Below, one piece after another: positions 19,601-29,280 of a stretch of 64,000 nt of DNA. The first letter of the stretch is position 1, and each line of letters starts with the position of its first letter. A model generated the notes under the pieces. That model saw nothing but the letters and a program-made list of their open reading frames with translations, searched no databases and had not been told where the DNA came from. Location: the NCBI GenBank assembly GCA_936941155.1, contig CAKZJE010000108.1, positions 52,522 to 116,521 of the forward strand. The letters are read 5' to 3'. Position numbers and translations under genes: made by a program. Source of the stretch: an uncultured Methylomonas sp. (GTDB lineage Bacteria; Pseudomonadota; Gammaproteobacteria; Methylococcales; Methylomonadaceae).

Positions 19601-21976
19601 ATGCAAATAAGTGAAGCATGGTTAAGAGAACTGGTTAATCCTGCCATTTCCAGCGCGGAATTGGTGGCGCAATTGACAATGGCAGGCTTGGAAATTGATT
19701 CCATCACGCCCGTTGCCGCAGAATTCAGTGGTGTGGTCGTTGGTGAAGTTCTGGAAATGGAAAAACATCCAGACGCTGATAAATTACGGGTGTGTAAAGT
19801 TGCAGTCGGTGAAGCAGAGCCTTTGCAAATTGTGTGCGGTGCAAGCAATGTCCGCGTTGGCTTGAAAATTCCCGCCGCGTTATGTGGTGCGGTGTTACCC
19901 GGCGATTTCAAAATTAAAAAATCGAAACTGCGCGGCGTGGAATCGTTTGGTATGTTGTGTTCTGAAAAAGAACTCGGACTTGCTGATGATGCACAGGGCT
20001 TAATGGAACTAGCTGCTGATGCACCTGTCGGCATCAATATTCGTGATTATTTACAGCTGAATGATAACGTTTTGGAAGTGGATTTAACGCCAAATCGCGC
20101 TGATTGTTTAAGCGTGGAAGGTTTGGCGCGTGAAGTTGCGGTATTAAATACGTTGGATTGGTCGCCTGTGAATTTTGCAAACGCGCCAGTCAATCATCAA
20201 GACACGTTAGAAATTAAAATCGCTGCTCCTGAAGCTTGCCCACGTTATTTAGGTCGCTTAATTAAAGGTGTTAATCCGAAAGCGGAAGTGCCGTTGTGGA
20301 TGGTGGAAAAATTACGCCGTTCAGGTCAGCGCAGTTTAGGGATTTTGGTGGATGTCACTAATTATGTGTTGTTGGAATTAGGACAACCATTACATGCTTT
20401 CGATGCTGCAAAATTAACCGGCGCAATGACCGTCCGTTATGGCAATGATGGCGAAGAACTGGCGTTATTAAATGACCAAACTATTAAGCTCGACACAGAA
20501 TCGTTAGTGATTGCTGATGATAAACAAGCTTTAGCATTAGCCGGAGTGATGGGCGGCAGCGCAACTGCGGTGAGTGATTCGACAACGAATGTATTTTTAG
20601 AATGTGCGTTTTTTACTCCGGCTTTAATTGCCGGAAAAGCGCGAAAATTCGGTTTGCATACTGATTCTTCTCACCGTTTTGAACGCGGCGTTGATCCGTT
20701 TTTACAACACCGCGCGATTGAAAGAGCAACCCAACTCATTGTTGAGATAGCAGGCGGCAGTGTCGGGGTGATTAATGAAGTCACGAACACAGCAACTGTA
20801 CCAGCGCGTACGCCTGTGACGTTAAGAAAACAACGCTTAGCAAAAATTTTAAGCGTTGAATTCGCCGACGAAACTGTCAGCGGAATTTTCCAACGTTTAG
20901 GAATGCACGTTGAAACGGTAGCCGACGGTTGGCAAGTCACACCGCCTGGTTTTCGTTTTGATATTGCGATTGAAGCAGACTTAATCGAAGAAGTTGCCCG
21001 AATCGTTGGCTATAATCAGTTGCCTAGCACGCGTTTGTTGTTGCGTTCAGAATTGGGTAAAGCACCGGAAGCCACATTGACGCTGGAGCGCGTACAAGAT
21101 TTACTGGTGGATAAAGGTTATCAGGAAGCGATTACATATAGTTTTGTCGATGAAGAAATTCAACAACTGATTGCACCGAATGAAACGGTGGTGCGGTTGC
21201 AAAATCCGATTTCTTCTGAGTTATCGGTCATGCGCACTTCGTTATGGTGTGGTTTATTACGCGCCGCGCTGTATAACACGAATCGCCAACAAAATCGTGT
21301 GCGTTTATTTGAAACTGGCTTGCGTTTTATCAACGTTGACGGCGAGACGAAACAAGAAAAGATGTTGGCTGGATTAGCCTTAGGTTCGGTAAATACTGAA
21401 CAATGGGGCGAAAAAACTCGCAAAGTAGATTTTTTCGATATGAAAGCCGATATTGAAGCGTTATCTTCCTTAGTGGCATGTCAGTTCACTTATACAGCCG
21501 CAAAACATCCGGCTTTACATCCTGGGCAAAGTGCGCAAATCACTAATGCCGCAGGTGAAACTGTGGGCTGGATGGGAATGTTGCATCCAACGTTAGAAAA
21601 AAAGTTAGGTTTTGATCACCAAGTTTTCTTGTTTGAACTGAATCAAGATTTGATTTTACAAAGACAAGTCCCTCGCTTTGCGCCATTATCAAAATTCCCA
21701 TCAGTACGCCGTGATATGGCATTGATTGTGAATGAAAACATCAGCGCACAGCAAATTATTGATTGTATTCATGCTTGCAATGAAACGACGATTCAAAAAG
21801 TGATGATTTTTGATATTTATCGTGGGCAAGGCATCGAAACAAACCACAAAAGCGTAGCTGTCAGCTTACAACTACAAAATTTCACCCAAACCCTCACAGA
21901 TTCTGAAATAGATGCTATATTTAGCAGGGTGTTGGAAACATTAACTCGCACTATTGGCGCGAAACTAAGAGATTAA
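19601..21976 (+). CDS. pheT: Phenylalanyl-tRNA synthetase beta subunit
   Basis: 791 residues, the full gammaproteobacterial length. It contains the N-terminal tRNA-binding (EMAP-like) domain with HPDADKLRVCKV, the B3/B4 editing domain (around residues 200-400), B5, and the C-terminal ferredoxin-fold anticodon-binding domain (FPSVRRDMAL through DIYRGQGI). Partner of PheS. ihfA starts 6 bases after the stop, so pheS, pheT, ihfA and the merR gene form one operon. Confidence 0.96.
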   Translation: MQISEAWLRELVNPAISSAELVAQLTMAGLEIDSITPVAAEFSGVVVGEVLEMEKHPDADKLRVCKVAVGEAEPLQIVCGASNVRVGLKIPAALCGAVLPGDFKIKKSKLRGVESFGMLCSEKELGLADDAQGLMELAADAPVGINIRDYLQLNDNVLEVDLTPNRADCLSVEGLAREVAVLNTLDWSPVNFANAPVNHQDTLEIKIAAPEACPRYLGRLIKGVNPKAEVPLWMVEKLRRSGQRSLGILVDVTNYVLLELGQPLHAFDAAKLTGAMTVRYGNDGEELALLNDQTIKLDTESLVIADDKQALALAGVMGGSATAVSDSTTNVFLECAFFTPALIAGKARKFGLHTDSSHRFERGVDPFLQHRAIERATQLIVEIAGGSVGVINEVTNTATVPARTPVTLRKQRLAKILSVEFADETVSGIFQRLGMHVETVADGWQVTPPGFRFDIAIEADLIEEVARIVGYNQLPSTRLLLRSELGKAPEATLTLERVQDLLVDKGYQEAITYSFVDEEIQQLIAPNETVVRLQNPISSELSVMRTSLWCGLLRAALYNTNRQQNRVRLFETGLRFINVDGETKQEKMLAGLALGSVNTEQWGEKTRKVDFFDMKADIEALSSLVACQFTYTAAKHPALHPGQSAQITNAAGETVGWMGMLHPTLEKKLGFDHQVFLFELNQDLILQRQVPRFAPLSKFPSVRRDMALIVNENISAQQIIDCIHACNETTIQKVMIFDIYRGQGIETNHKSVAVSLQLQNFTQTLTDSEIDAIFSRVLETLTRTIGAKLRD

Positions 21977-21982
21977 TTGAAG

Positions 21983-22279
21983 ATGGCATTAACAAAAGCG
22001 GATTTTTCAGAAAAATTATTTGACGAACTGGGCTTGAACAAACGTGAAGCAAAAGATTTGGTTGAGTTGTTTTTTGAGGAAATAAAGGAATCTCTTGAGC
22101 GTGGTGAAGAAGTGAAACTTTCTGGATTTGGAAAGTTTGAACTGCGTGATAAAACCAGTCGCCCGGGTAGAAATCCTAAAACAGGCGAGGAAGTCGCGAT
22201 TACCGCTCGGCGGGTAGTGACTTTCCGTTCCGGTCAAAAACTAAAAGCCAGAGTAGAAGCGTATGCTGGAGTCCAGTAA
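21983..22279 (+). CDS. ihfA: Integration host factor alpha subunit
   Basis: 98 residues starting at the ATG at 21983, two codons inside a TTG-opened frame; this gives the standard [13 protein letters not shown] beginning. The HU/IHF fold and the DNA-bending arm with [11 protein letters not shown] (Pro at the tip) are intact. It binds and bends DNA as a heterodimer with IhfB. It is downstream of pheT as in E. coli and its last 17 bases overlap the merR gene. Confidence 0.96.
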   Translation: MALTKADFSEKLFDELGLNKREAKDLVELFFEEIKESLERGEEVKLSGFGKFELRDKTSRPGRNPKTGEEVAITARRVVTFRSGQKLKARVEAYAGVQ

Positions 22280-22616
22280 TAATAACGAACTGCCACCCAT
22301 CCCGGCAAAAAAGTACTTTTCCATTGGTGAAGTCAGTGATTTGTGTGGCGTAAAGCCACACGTTTTGCGGTATTGGGAACAAGAGTTTCCTCAATTAACC
22401 GCAATCAAAAGGCGCGGGAATCGCCGTTATTATCAACATAGCGATGTGTTGATGATACGGCAGGTGCGGTCGTTGTTATACGAAAAGGGCTATACGATTG
22501 GTGGAGCAAAAGCTTATTTAGACAGCGATAGTAATAAGGATGACACTCATCGTACTAAACAGTTGCTTCACCAAATGATTACAGAGCTGGAAGAAGTATT
22601 AGAATTGCTGAAATAG
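22263..22616 (+). CDS. MerR-family transcriptional regulator
   Basis: 117 residues. The winged-helix N-terminal domain is clear: [26 protein letters not shown], split as two helices, then [20 protein letters not shown] short C-terminal helix follows, with no metal-binding Cys. This small MerR gene directly after ihfA is a common gammaproteobacterial arrangement; the effector and targets are unknown. Overlaps ihfA by 17 bases, implying translational coupling. Confidence 0.9.
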   Translation: MLESSNNNELPPIPAKKYFSIGEVSDLCGVKPHVLRYWEQEFPQLTAIKRRGNRRYYQHSDVLMIRQVRSLLYEKGYTIGGAKAYLDSDSNKDDTHRTKQLLHQMITELEEVLELLK

Positions 22617-22640
22617 CAATACAAAGCCGTGTAGATAGAC

Positions 22641-22646
22641 TATAAT
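22641..22646 (+). promoter_or_regulatory. -10 element of tRNA-Pro
   Basis: TATAAT followed by ACGCGGC, a G/C-rich discriminator of the kind found at stable RNA promoters. No strong -35 is visible. Confidence 0.5.
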
Positions 22647-22714
22647 ACGCGGCTCACTTAAGAAGATTGCGTTCGTAATTTTCATCAAAAAAAGTCAAAA
22701 AGTTTCAAATCTGT

Positions 22715-22792
<78 letters not shown>

Positions 22793-22845
22793 TGAAATCA
22801 ATAGGTTATAAAACCTACATTTTGGAAAAAAGTAAAAAACGTCGT

Positions 22846-22868
22846 TATGGGATAACGTATGGGATAAC
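22846..22868. repeat. Tandem 11-base direct repeat TATGGGATAAC next to tRNA-Pro
   Basis: Two perfect copies start at 22846 and 22858, 12 bases apart, about 55 bases after the tRNA. Such repeats resemble arm-type integrase sites at attachment regions. No integrase gene is present, and no copy of the tRNA 3' end was found at the far side of the island. Confidence 0.6.
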
Positions 22869-23076
22869 TTTTTAAAACACTGTAGGTTTTTAGCCGCTAT
22901 AAAATCATCCGCAAGCGTTGCCGAAAATAAAAGTGGATTTCACTATCACCTAATCCATTTCAGGCTGTTTTTTGCATTCTGCATACTTTCCCCAAACTTT
23001 TCACAAAATAAAGCGCGTATTGCGTTTAAATCGCTTTTCAACAGAATCTAGTCAAATTTAGTTGTTTGAGGCTGTT

Positions 23077-23553
23077 TTAGATTTCACCGATTTGCATAGC
23101 AAGTTTTTCGACTAATTGATTGTTATAACGAATGCCTTGTTTTTGCATGGCTTTAACACAGGCGATAAAAGACGGGATTTTATTTTGCTGTTTCGCTTTT
23201 AGCAGAATTCCTAATGTACCTGTAACTTTCAAGCCTAAAAACTCAGCCAAGTTACGCCCTAACTTTTCATCAATCAGGGTAAAATCTGCTTTGTGTACTA
23301 ACGCCGCTTCAATGGTATGTTTTTCGCCGTCATCCAATGAAATCAAAAGCGGATTGTGAGCATAGTTTTTACTTTCCACGCAATGCAGCCAATCTAGGCG
23401 CGTTAAATCAGGCACAATAATTTTGCCACCTTTTGCGCATTCATTAACCACCGTATCAACAACGTAAACTTTGTTGAAGAGTTGCGGCATTAAGTCCAGT
23501 TGCCCAATTGAAGACAGCGCGATAATCGGCGTGGTGTTAGAAAAGATAATCAT
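23077..23553 (-). CDS. DUF3368 PIN-like toxin of a toxin-antitoxin pair
   Basis: 158 residues. The start MIIFSNTTPIIALSSIG keeps an N-terminal polar residue and the SNTTP pattern of PIN-like DUF3368 proteins (usually D/S-N/S-T/S-P). Later acidic residues (ECAKGG, DDGEKHTIEAA, LIDEKLGR) match the PIN metal-binding set. Expected to be an RNA-cleaving toxin. Its start overlaps the antitoxin stop by 4 bases. Confidence 0.8.
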   Translation of the reverse strand: MIIFSNTTPIIALSSIGQLDLMPQLFNKVYVVDTVVNECAKGGKIIVPDLTRLDWLHCVESKNYAHNPLLISLDDGEKHTIEAALVHKADFTLIDEKLGRNLAEFLGLKVTGTLGILLKAKQQNKIPSFIACVKAMQKQGIRYNNQLVEKLAMQIGEI

Positions 23554-23804
23554 AACAACGCAGTTTCTCTGGCAAAATCATCTTGAGAATTTTCAAGCAG
23601 TTCTGCGCCTGCTTCCATTGCTTGCATTAAAAAGTTGATGCGCGGTATTTCTAGCCAACGTGCCGCCATGCCTGATGATATTTTTCCTTGTTTGAATAAC
23701 GCGATTGCGGTTTGTAATTTGATGATTTGTGCAAAGGTTTCGCTGTTGATTTGCAAACTGAGCAATATTTCAGTAGGGCATTGAATTTGTACTGTATTTT
23801 GCAT
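23550..23804 (-). CDS. UPF0175-family antitoxin
   Basis: 84 residues from the ATG at 23804, preceded by AGGA at 7 bases; a GTG five codons upstream is in frame but less likely. The sequence AIALFKQGKISSGMAARWLEIPRINFLMQAM is the helix-turn-helix-like core of UPF0175 proteins (quoted in two halves: AIALFKQGKISSG, MAARWLEIPRINF). These pair with DUF3368 toxins. The helicase-nuclease gene begins further upstream on the same strand, with its stop 42 bases before this start. Confidence 0.85.
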   Translation of the reverse strand: MQNTVQIQCPTEILLSLQINSETFAQIIKLQTAIALFKQGKISSGMAARWLEIPRINFLMQAMEAGAELLENSQDDFARETALL

Positions 23805-23846
23805 TTTATGTTCCTGCACTTTTTTATTTCATTATTGGTGAAGCTA

Positions 23847-26800
23847 TTAATTAGATAAATCCGCTAAAAGTTTTTTTTGTGTTGCTTCTCTATTATCGAA
23901 CCAATCATTACTCCATATCCGAATAATTCTCCAGCCTTTATTTTCTAGGATTTTTTGTCGCCATATATCATTTAATCTAGCTGACCATTCACTATGATAT
24001 TGTCTGCCATCACATTCAATCCCGCATAAATATAAGCGATCATGTGCATTACGTTTCACACCTAAATCAATGCTAAAACCACTTTCGCCAATTTGATAAT
24101 CCACAGAAAAACCATTCTCGCGTAAAAACTCAGCAACATCCTCTTCAAAATAAGAGTCCGGTTCTGCTTCGGTTTTTGATTGTTGAAATTTTGGATTTAA
24201 ACTTTGTAAAATTAATTCGGCAGCCTTTTTATCACTTTCACTAATCGCTCTGGCGTAGCACATATATTTCCAAAACCAATAGTTTTCACTTTCATCGCGT
24301 TGGTTTTCATTTGAAATACTATCAACATTCAACGATGTATAAATAATCATGCCCAATTTAGCGCGGGTAATGGCAACATTTAAACGTTTTCTACCTTTTT
24401 CTTTTTTAGTAATTGCACCAAAGTTTTTCCTTACGCCGTCATAAACTGTTGATAAAATAATTATATCCCGTTCATCGCCTTGCACATGCTCAACACTCCT
24501 CACAAAAAAACCTATATCTTCACCCTCTTTTGTTTTGTTGCGTTCTAGCTCTAACTTATTATAAAAATCACTATCTAATTGAGCTTCTTCAAATAATAAA
24601 TCATCTATTTTATCTTTTTGCTTCACATTAAGCGTTATAACTCCCAGTGATAAAGAGTTCTGTTGTTGCCAGATTTCTTTTATCCGTTTAACTACAGCTA
24701 AGGCTTCTAAATCATTCACACTTGATTTAGTTTGAGCGTTTTCAACTTTATTTAACTCAATAGTGGATTTAATAAAAGTAGGTAATACTTTATTACTGGT
24801 TGCTGCTATTAATTTTCCTTCATAAAAAGCATGATTTGAAAAGTCAATCAGCTCTTTAAATTCAGAGCGGTAATGCACTAATAACATGGCTTGATTAGGA
24901 TTACCTTTTTCTATTGAATATTCTGCTGCTTCTAATAAACAATATTCACCATCAGCGGGAATAAGGCGGTTTTTATCTGCCATCTCATTTTCTTCTTGCT
25001 CCTCTTCTCCGTCATCATCGTTATTTTCTGCACCTAGCGACATAAAAAAGTCAGAAGGCGGCATTTGTTTATTATCACCTGAAATAAAAGCTGTTTTAGC
25101 TCGATATAAAAGCGGCAAAGCATCTGCCATAAACATCTGTGAGGCTTCGTCAATAATAACCAAATCATATAAATCAGGTTTCAATTCTAAAAGAGAACTA
25201 ACTGTCTCTGGATTTGTTAATAAAACAGGATAAATTTTATGTATAAAGTCAAAACCGGATGTGTATAAGCTACGCAATGAAGTTTTTGGAGCATTAGTTG
25301 ATTTTCTAAGGCGTAGTAATCCCATATTTGTTAGCTGATTACTTGCAAACATTCTGCTGTCATATTTTGCTAAAATATGTGCAATATCTTTATTACGCTT
25401 CTGCTCAACAAATTTAGCCAGTTTAGTTTTTTGTTCTTCAAAGGCAAACTTTGAAATATTATATTGTGCGGTCAGGCTGTCAAACCAAGCTTGAAAACTA
25501 AGGCATTCTATTATATCAACCCAAGACAGAACTTGATTAGCAGATGTTTTCAACAATAAATTAATAATCTCAAACTGTTTTAATTTATCATTGATATAAG
25601 TAACTTGCTCAATGTATCCACTATATTTCTGTAGTTGCTGGTAATGCTTTGTTACTTCACCATTTCTAACAGAAGCTAAAATAAAATCAATGTAACTATC
25701 AGAAAGCCAGTGTTTTAATTTTTTAGTATTAATAGCAAGCTCTTTAAAATTTTTCTGAACTGTTCGAGATTCGGAGGATAAAAAAGTTGAATAACAAGAT
25801 GTCTCTACCCAGCTATGTTCTGTAAACCACGCAAACTTTTCTGAATAAAAATAATTACTTTTATTTTCTAACGATTGAGACAATACAAAGAGCCTTTTAA
25901 TTAAATCATTGACTTCAAAAATATTTATTGATTGACTATGTAAATATTGCCAAGGATTATTTGGATAGTTACACGTTTGATAATTAGTTATAAATAATTT
26001 AATTTGGTTATTTAATTCATTCAGTGCTTGTAGATTATCAGGTAATAATTGTTTTTTTGAGCATTGCTCGTAAAGCGATTTCAAGTGACCATAAACATTA
26101 AAATCATTTTGGTTTAAACTGTATAATTTTGCTTTTAATTGTCCATAAGCCAAGCGTTGCCCTTGTTGATTGTCCGTCAAAAACTGGTTGGCTTTATCTA
26201 AAAATCCCTCACAACTTTTTAAAATATCGCTCGTTGTTTGACGTTCAACATCAATATGTGAAAATTGTTTTTTTGTTAAAAAGTTACTTTCCATTTCACG
26301 AATTGCTTTAATAATACGCATTCTATCTTTTTGCACATCATCAATTAATTCTAATAATTCGCCTAATCCATTCGCCGTTAAACGCTTTTTTAAAACCTCT
26401 AAAGCTGCTTTTTTCTGACAAACTACTAATACTTTCTTTTTATTTGCCAACGCATCAGCAATCAAATTCACAATAACTTGTGATTTTCCTGTGCCTGGCG
26501 GTCCTTGTAAAACCATTAAGTCAAACTTACGAGTATTCCATATTACCGATTCTTGGCTATGGTCGGAATCAGTCACTATCCACTTATCAGTTTCAATCGG
26601 ATTATTAGCTGCTTGTTCTGGCTTTAATTGGCGTGGGTTTAAAAAGTAATCTAGGACATGCGTATTTGAATTCGACCTAAATAACTCCTCTAAGTTATCT
26701 AAATCATCTAACAAGGCTTGTCCTTTAATCGGTATATAGCCAATAATCGCACTAGAAATAACTTTAGCTTTACCTAAACTTTGGAATAAATCTTTATTAG

Positions 26801-27428
26801 GAATCGTATTAATTACCGTGTTATCTAAAACGCTATCACATTTTGTCCAAGCAGATAATGCAACTTTAGTTTCAATGGATATGTTATCCCAAGTCAAATT
26901 ATCAGTATTTTCCCATTTCAAATGAATATTTTTTTCATGTGCCAACCATACTTGTAAAATGCGGTTTAACTCTGGTTCTAAAACCTGATTTTCTTCGTCT
27001 CTCATCCTATCAAATATAATCGAAGTTCCTGTAAGTCTACAAGAAACTGCCCATAAAAATAATGGAGCTAAATAATATCTATTTGATTCTAATGGAATGG
27101 CAACAAAGGGATAGCCTAAATAAAAACTCAGTTGCCCTGTGGTATGAAAATAATCATCGGATTCATTTTTTATTTTAGTGAATTTCGCTAGATTTTTTTT
27201 ATGAGCATTAAATATTTCGACTTTTTTAGGTGTGACTGCTAGTAAGTTTTGTAAGATTTCAATTTCAGATGTTCTTTTGGGAGCTTTATCAAACTCCAGA
27301 CCAATTTTTACTACTTCGGTTATATCCTCTCGATAAGCACTAGCAGTGCATTTTAATAATGGGTTACGGGTAATTAGCCGCTTAATAAAATGCTGTTTAT
27401 GGTCATTCAAGATAGCGATTTTACTCAT
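23847..27428 (-). CDS. SF1 helicase with C-terminal MTES_1575-type PD-(D/E)XK nuclease domain
   Basis: 1193 residues. Walker A GPPGTGKS is at residues 309-316 and the DEAD-box-like IIDEAS at about 759-764. Later SF1 motifs are GDNKQMPP, LLVHYRSEF, SVEHVQGDERDIIILS and RLNVAITRAK. A long insert (~400-700) is Lys/Gln-rich and helical. The last ~110 residues match the REase MTES_1575 domain: FSIDLGV, GIECDGRQYH (E1138, D1140) and KGWRIIRIWSNDWF, a Vsr-like endonuclease fold. The protein should unwind and cut nucleic acid. It starts 3 bases after the stop of the coiled-coil gene upstream, so the two are surely co-expressed. Multi-domain helicase-nucleases of this type include described anti-phage proteins such as Hhe; a defence role is inferred. 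The region is more A/T-rich than the flanking core genes. Confidence 0.88.
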   Translation of the reverse strand: MSKIAILNDHKQHFIKRLITRNPLLKCTASAYREDITEVVKIGLEFDKAPKRTSEIEILQNLLAVTPKKVEIFNAHKKNLAKFTKIKNESDDYFHTTGQLSFYLGYPFVAIPLESNRYYLAPLFLWAVSCRLTGTSIIFDRMRDEENQVLEPELNRILQVWLAHEKNIHLKWENTDNLTWDNISIETKVALSAWTKCDSVLDNTVINTIPNKDLFQSLGKAKVISSAIIGYIPIKGQALLDDLDNLEELFRSNSNTHVLDYFLNPRQLKPEQAANNPIETDKWIVTDSDHSQESVIWNTRKFDLMVLQGPPGTGKSQVIVNLIADALANKKKVLVVCQKKAALEVLKKRLTANGLGELLELIDDVQKDRMRIIKAIREMESNFLTKKQFSHIDVERQTTSDILKSCEGFLDKANQFLTDNQQGQRLAYGQLKAKLYSLNQNDFNVYGHLKSLYEQCSKKQLLPDNLQALNELNNQIKLFITNYQTCNYPNNPWQYLHSQSINIFEVNDLIKRLFVLSQSLENKSNYFYSEKFAWFTEHSWVETSCYSTFLSSESRTVQKNFKELAINTKKLKHWLSDSYIDFILASVRNGEVTKHYQQLQKYSGYIEQVTYINDKLKQFEIINLLLKTSANQVLSWVDIIECLSFQAWFDSLTAQYNISKFAFEEQKTKLAKFVEQKRNKDIAHILAKYDSRMFASNQLTNMGLLRLRKSTNAPKTSLRSLYTSGFDFIHKIYPVLLTNPETVSSLLELKPDLYDLVIIDEASQMFMADALPLLYRAKTAFISGDNKQMPPSDFFMSLGAENNDDDGEEEQEENEMADKNRLIPADGEYCLLEAAEYSIEKGNPNQAMLLVHYRSEFKELIDFSNHAFYEGKLIAATSNKVLPTFIKSTIELNKVENAQTKSSVNDLEALAVVKRIKEIWQQQNSLSLGVITLNVKQKDKIDDLLFEEAQLDSDFYNKLELERNKTKEGEDIGFFVRSVEHVQGDERDIIILSTVYDGVRKNFGAITKKEKGRKRLNVAITRAKLGMIIYTSLNVDSISNENQRDESENYWFWKYMCYARAISESDKKAAELILQSLNPKFQQSKTEAEPDSYFEEDVAEFLRENGFSVDYQIGESGFSIDLGVKRNAHDRLYLCGIECDGRQYHSEWSARLNDIWRQKILENKGWRIIRIWSNDWFDNREATQKKLLADLSN

Positions 27429-27431
27429 AAT

Positions 27432-28064
27432 CTATCTCATTAAAATAGCAACTATTAAAGAAGTTAAAACTATAAATTGGAAAATACAAACTCCTAAAAC
27501 CCATTTAAAGCTGTTAGAATACTTCACATTTTGACTTTTTTGAATGGTATTTAAATCTTCAATCTGGTTATATAGTTTTTCTATTTCTTTATTAAGAATC
27601 AGATTAGTTTCAGTTTGAATCGTTTTGTTTTTATTCGCAATTTGATTTTCTGATTGACTTAAAGCAGTCTCCAATCTTGTGTATAAGTTTTCTATACGAT
27701 TATCAATAACTTGATTAGTCTCAGTTTGAATCGTTTTGTTTTTATCGATAATTTGATTTTCCGTTTGAGTTAAAGTTCCCTCTAATCTGTTGTATAAACT
27801 TTCTACTCCTTTATCAATAACTTGATTGGTTTCGGCTTGAAAAGATTGATTTTTGGTAACAATAAAATTTACGGCTTGCTTCAATCCCTCTCGATTACTA
27901 CTTTCCGTTTTTTGTAGTTGATTTTCAGAGTCTTTTATTTTCTCCAATAGTATCCACAATAAAGCAGGAAAAAAATCGTGTTCAGATGGCAGTCCTTTTT
28001 CTAGGTTCTGAACAGAAGGTAATAGTTTTTCTTCAAGTTGCCGCAAAATTTTTTCTTTTTCCAT
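27432..28064 (-). CDS. Coiled-coil protein with C-terminal membrane anchor and internal repeats
   Basis: 210 residues. Residues ~1-60 are acidic/helical (MEKEKILRQLEEKLLPSVQ). Residues ~75-165 hold three repeats of ~36 residues, each built as Q-x-ETN-x(2)-(I/L)-x(5-7)-LYN/T-x-(L/I)-E...; they are heptad-like and should form a long coil. A single hydrophobic helix (~186-208, WVLGVCIFQFIVL...) ends at the C-terminus, making it a tail-anchored protein with the coil in the cytosol. No enzymatic motif. It is the first gene of a two-gene unit with the helicase-nuclease, which suggests it tethers or senses for that enzyme at the membrane. No family recognised. Confidence 0.8.
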   Translation of the reverse strand: MEKEKILRQLEEKLLPSVQNLEKGLPSEHDFFPALLWILLEKIKDSENQLQKTESSNREGLKQAVNFIVTKNQSFQAETNQVIDKGVESLYNRLEGTLTQTENQIIDKNKTIQTETNQVIDNRIENLYTRLETALSQSENQIANKNKTIQTETNLILNKEIEKLYNQIEDLNTIQKSQNVKYSNSFKWVLGVCIFQFIVLTSLIVAILMR

Positions 28065-28313
28065 TTGAAAGCCTACAAATTTATTAAATAATGATAAGCA
28101 AAATTAGCTTTTTTATGATTGAGAAATGGTGAAACTTTATCGTTTACCAGTAAGACCAACCGCATTGTAATTAACCTTATAGGCTTTATACCATCCTGCG
28201 TATTTAGCAACAAATAACACCGTTTTTTAACACTTGTCCCATATTCTATCAAATAACCTCTTCAGCTAATCAATAAATTCAATTTCCTCGCAAGCATCTT
28301 GGTTCTAATAATA

Positions 28314-28407
28314 GGTTATCGTCTATTCAAACACGATAACCTACCTCTAAGCCTTGCTACATAAGTGCTGTAGCTGTATTGGGTTATCGTGTTACCGTAG
28401 GTTATCG
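28314..28407. repeat. Cluster of four GGTTATCG motifs, inverted and direct
   Basis: GGTTATCG occurs at 28314-28321, inverted at 28334-28341, and direct at 28382-28389 and 28400-28407. The last two are part of an 18-base near-perfect direct repeat (GGTTATCGTGTTACCGTA versus GGTTATCGTGTTTCCATA). The first two form a hairpin with a 12-base loop. A partial ATAACC follows at 28415. The motif shares GTTATC with the repeat at the other end of the island. Confidence 0.7.
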
Positions 28408-28562
28408 TGTTTCCATAACCTTTCTATATCAAAAAAAACTAACGCTTGTTACTGTCTTTTCTGTTTGCTTTGATGTGGTTACACTAAACCGGACACACAA
28501 TTTAAAATACGCTAAACAATAAAGTGAATTGGGTTAATAGGTTTGTAAAACGCCCAAATAAA

Positions 28563-28598
28563 AAAAAGCCCCAGCCGATTGCTCGACTAGGGCTTTTT
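28563..28598 (-). terminator. Rho-independent terminator of rpiA
   Basis: Read on the minus strand, AAAAAGCCC pairs with GGGCTTTTT, with further internal pairing, followed by a T-run. Confidence 0.8.
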
Positions 28599-28611
28599 AT
28601 CAGCCGAAAAA

Positions 28612-29280
28612 TTAGCGCGTAATGACTGTATCGCCCGCACCAATCAACACCACATCCGCACCACGCATTGCGAATAAACCGCAAGTGATAACGCCCGGCA
28701 GATTGTTAATAGTTTTTTCCAACGCAATTGGGTCAAGAATATTCAGATTATGCACGTCTAAAATTTCGCAGTGATTGTCAGAAATAAAAGGAACGCCTTC
28801 TTTGGTCATCCGTAAAACCGGTTGCCCGCCTAATTTCACCATTTCCCGCGCCACATAACTGCGTGACATCGGAATCACTTCCACAGGCAATGGAAATTTG
28901 CCTAACACATCGACAGTTTTAGTTTCATCAACGATACAAATAAATTTTTTGCTGGCAGCCGCCACAATTTTTTCGCGCGTTAATGCACCGCCGCCGCCTT
29001 TTAACATCGCTTTATGAGGAGTCACTTCATCCGCGCCGTCCACATACACTTCTAAATCGCCAGTTTCATTCAAATCAAACACACGGATGCCGATTTTTTT
29101 CAAACGCTCGGTGCTAACGATTGAACTAGACACCGCCCCTTCAATGTCTTGCTTAATGTCGGCTAAAAAATCAATAAAATGATTTACGGTAGACCCCGTT
29201 CCCACGCCAATAATCGGCACATCTTTTACATATTGTAATGCCGCTTGCGCCACTTGTTTTTTCAATTCGTCTTGAGTCAT
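28612..29280 (-). CDS. rpiA: Ribose-5-phosphate isomerase A
   Basis: 222 residues. It interconverts ribose 5-phosphate and ribulose 5-phosphate, the formaldehyde acceptor of the RuMP cycle. The motifs [29 protein letters not shown] and [14 protein letters not shown] place it firmly in the RpiA family. It is a single gene between the accessory island and the divergent ybiT gene, with a strong terminator. Confidence 0.96.
   Translation of the reverse strand: MTQDELKKQVAQAALQYVKDVPIIGVGTGSTVNHFIDFLADIKQDIEGAVSSSIVSTERLKKIGIRVFDLNETGDLEVYVDGADEVTPHKAMLKGGGGALTREKIVAAASKKFICIVDETKTVDVLGKFPLPVEVIPMSRSYVAREMVKLGGQPVLRMTKEGVPFISDNHCEILDVHNLNILDPIALEKTINNLPGVITCGLFAMRGADVVLIGAGDTVITR

Larger units (their letters stand above)
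28065..28611. other. Intergenic region between accessory island and rpiA
   Basis: 547 bases without a supported gene. The main content is the GGTTATCG repeat cluster at 28314-28407 and the rpiA terminator at 28563-28598. It also has to contain the promoter of the coiled-coil/helicase pair, which I could not pinpoint. Confidence 0.6.

Noticed and set aside
28314..28407. CRISPR-like array
   Set aside because: Only four 8-base motifs in mixed orientation, with unequal spacing and no cas genes.
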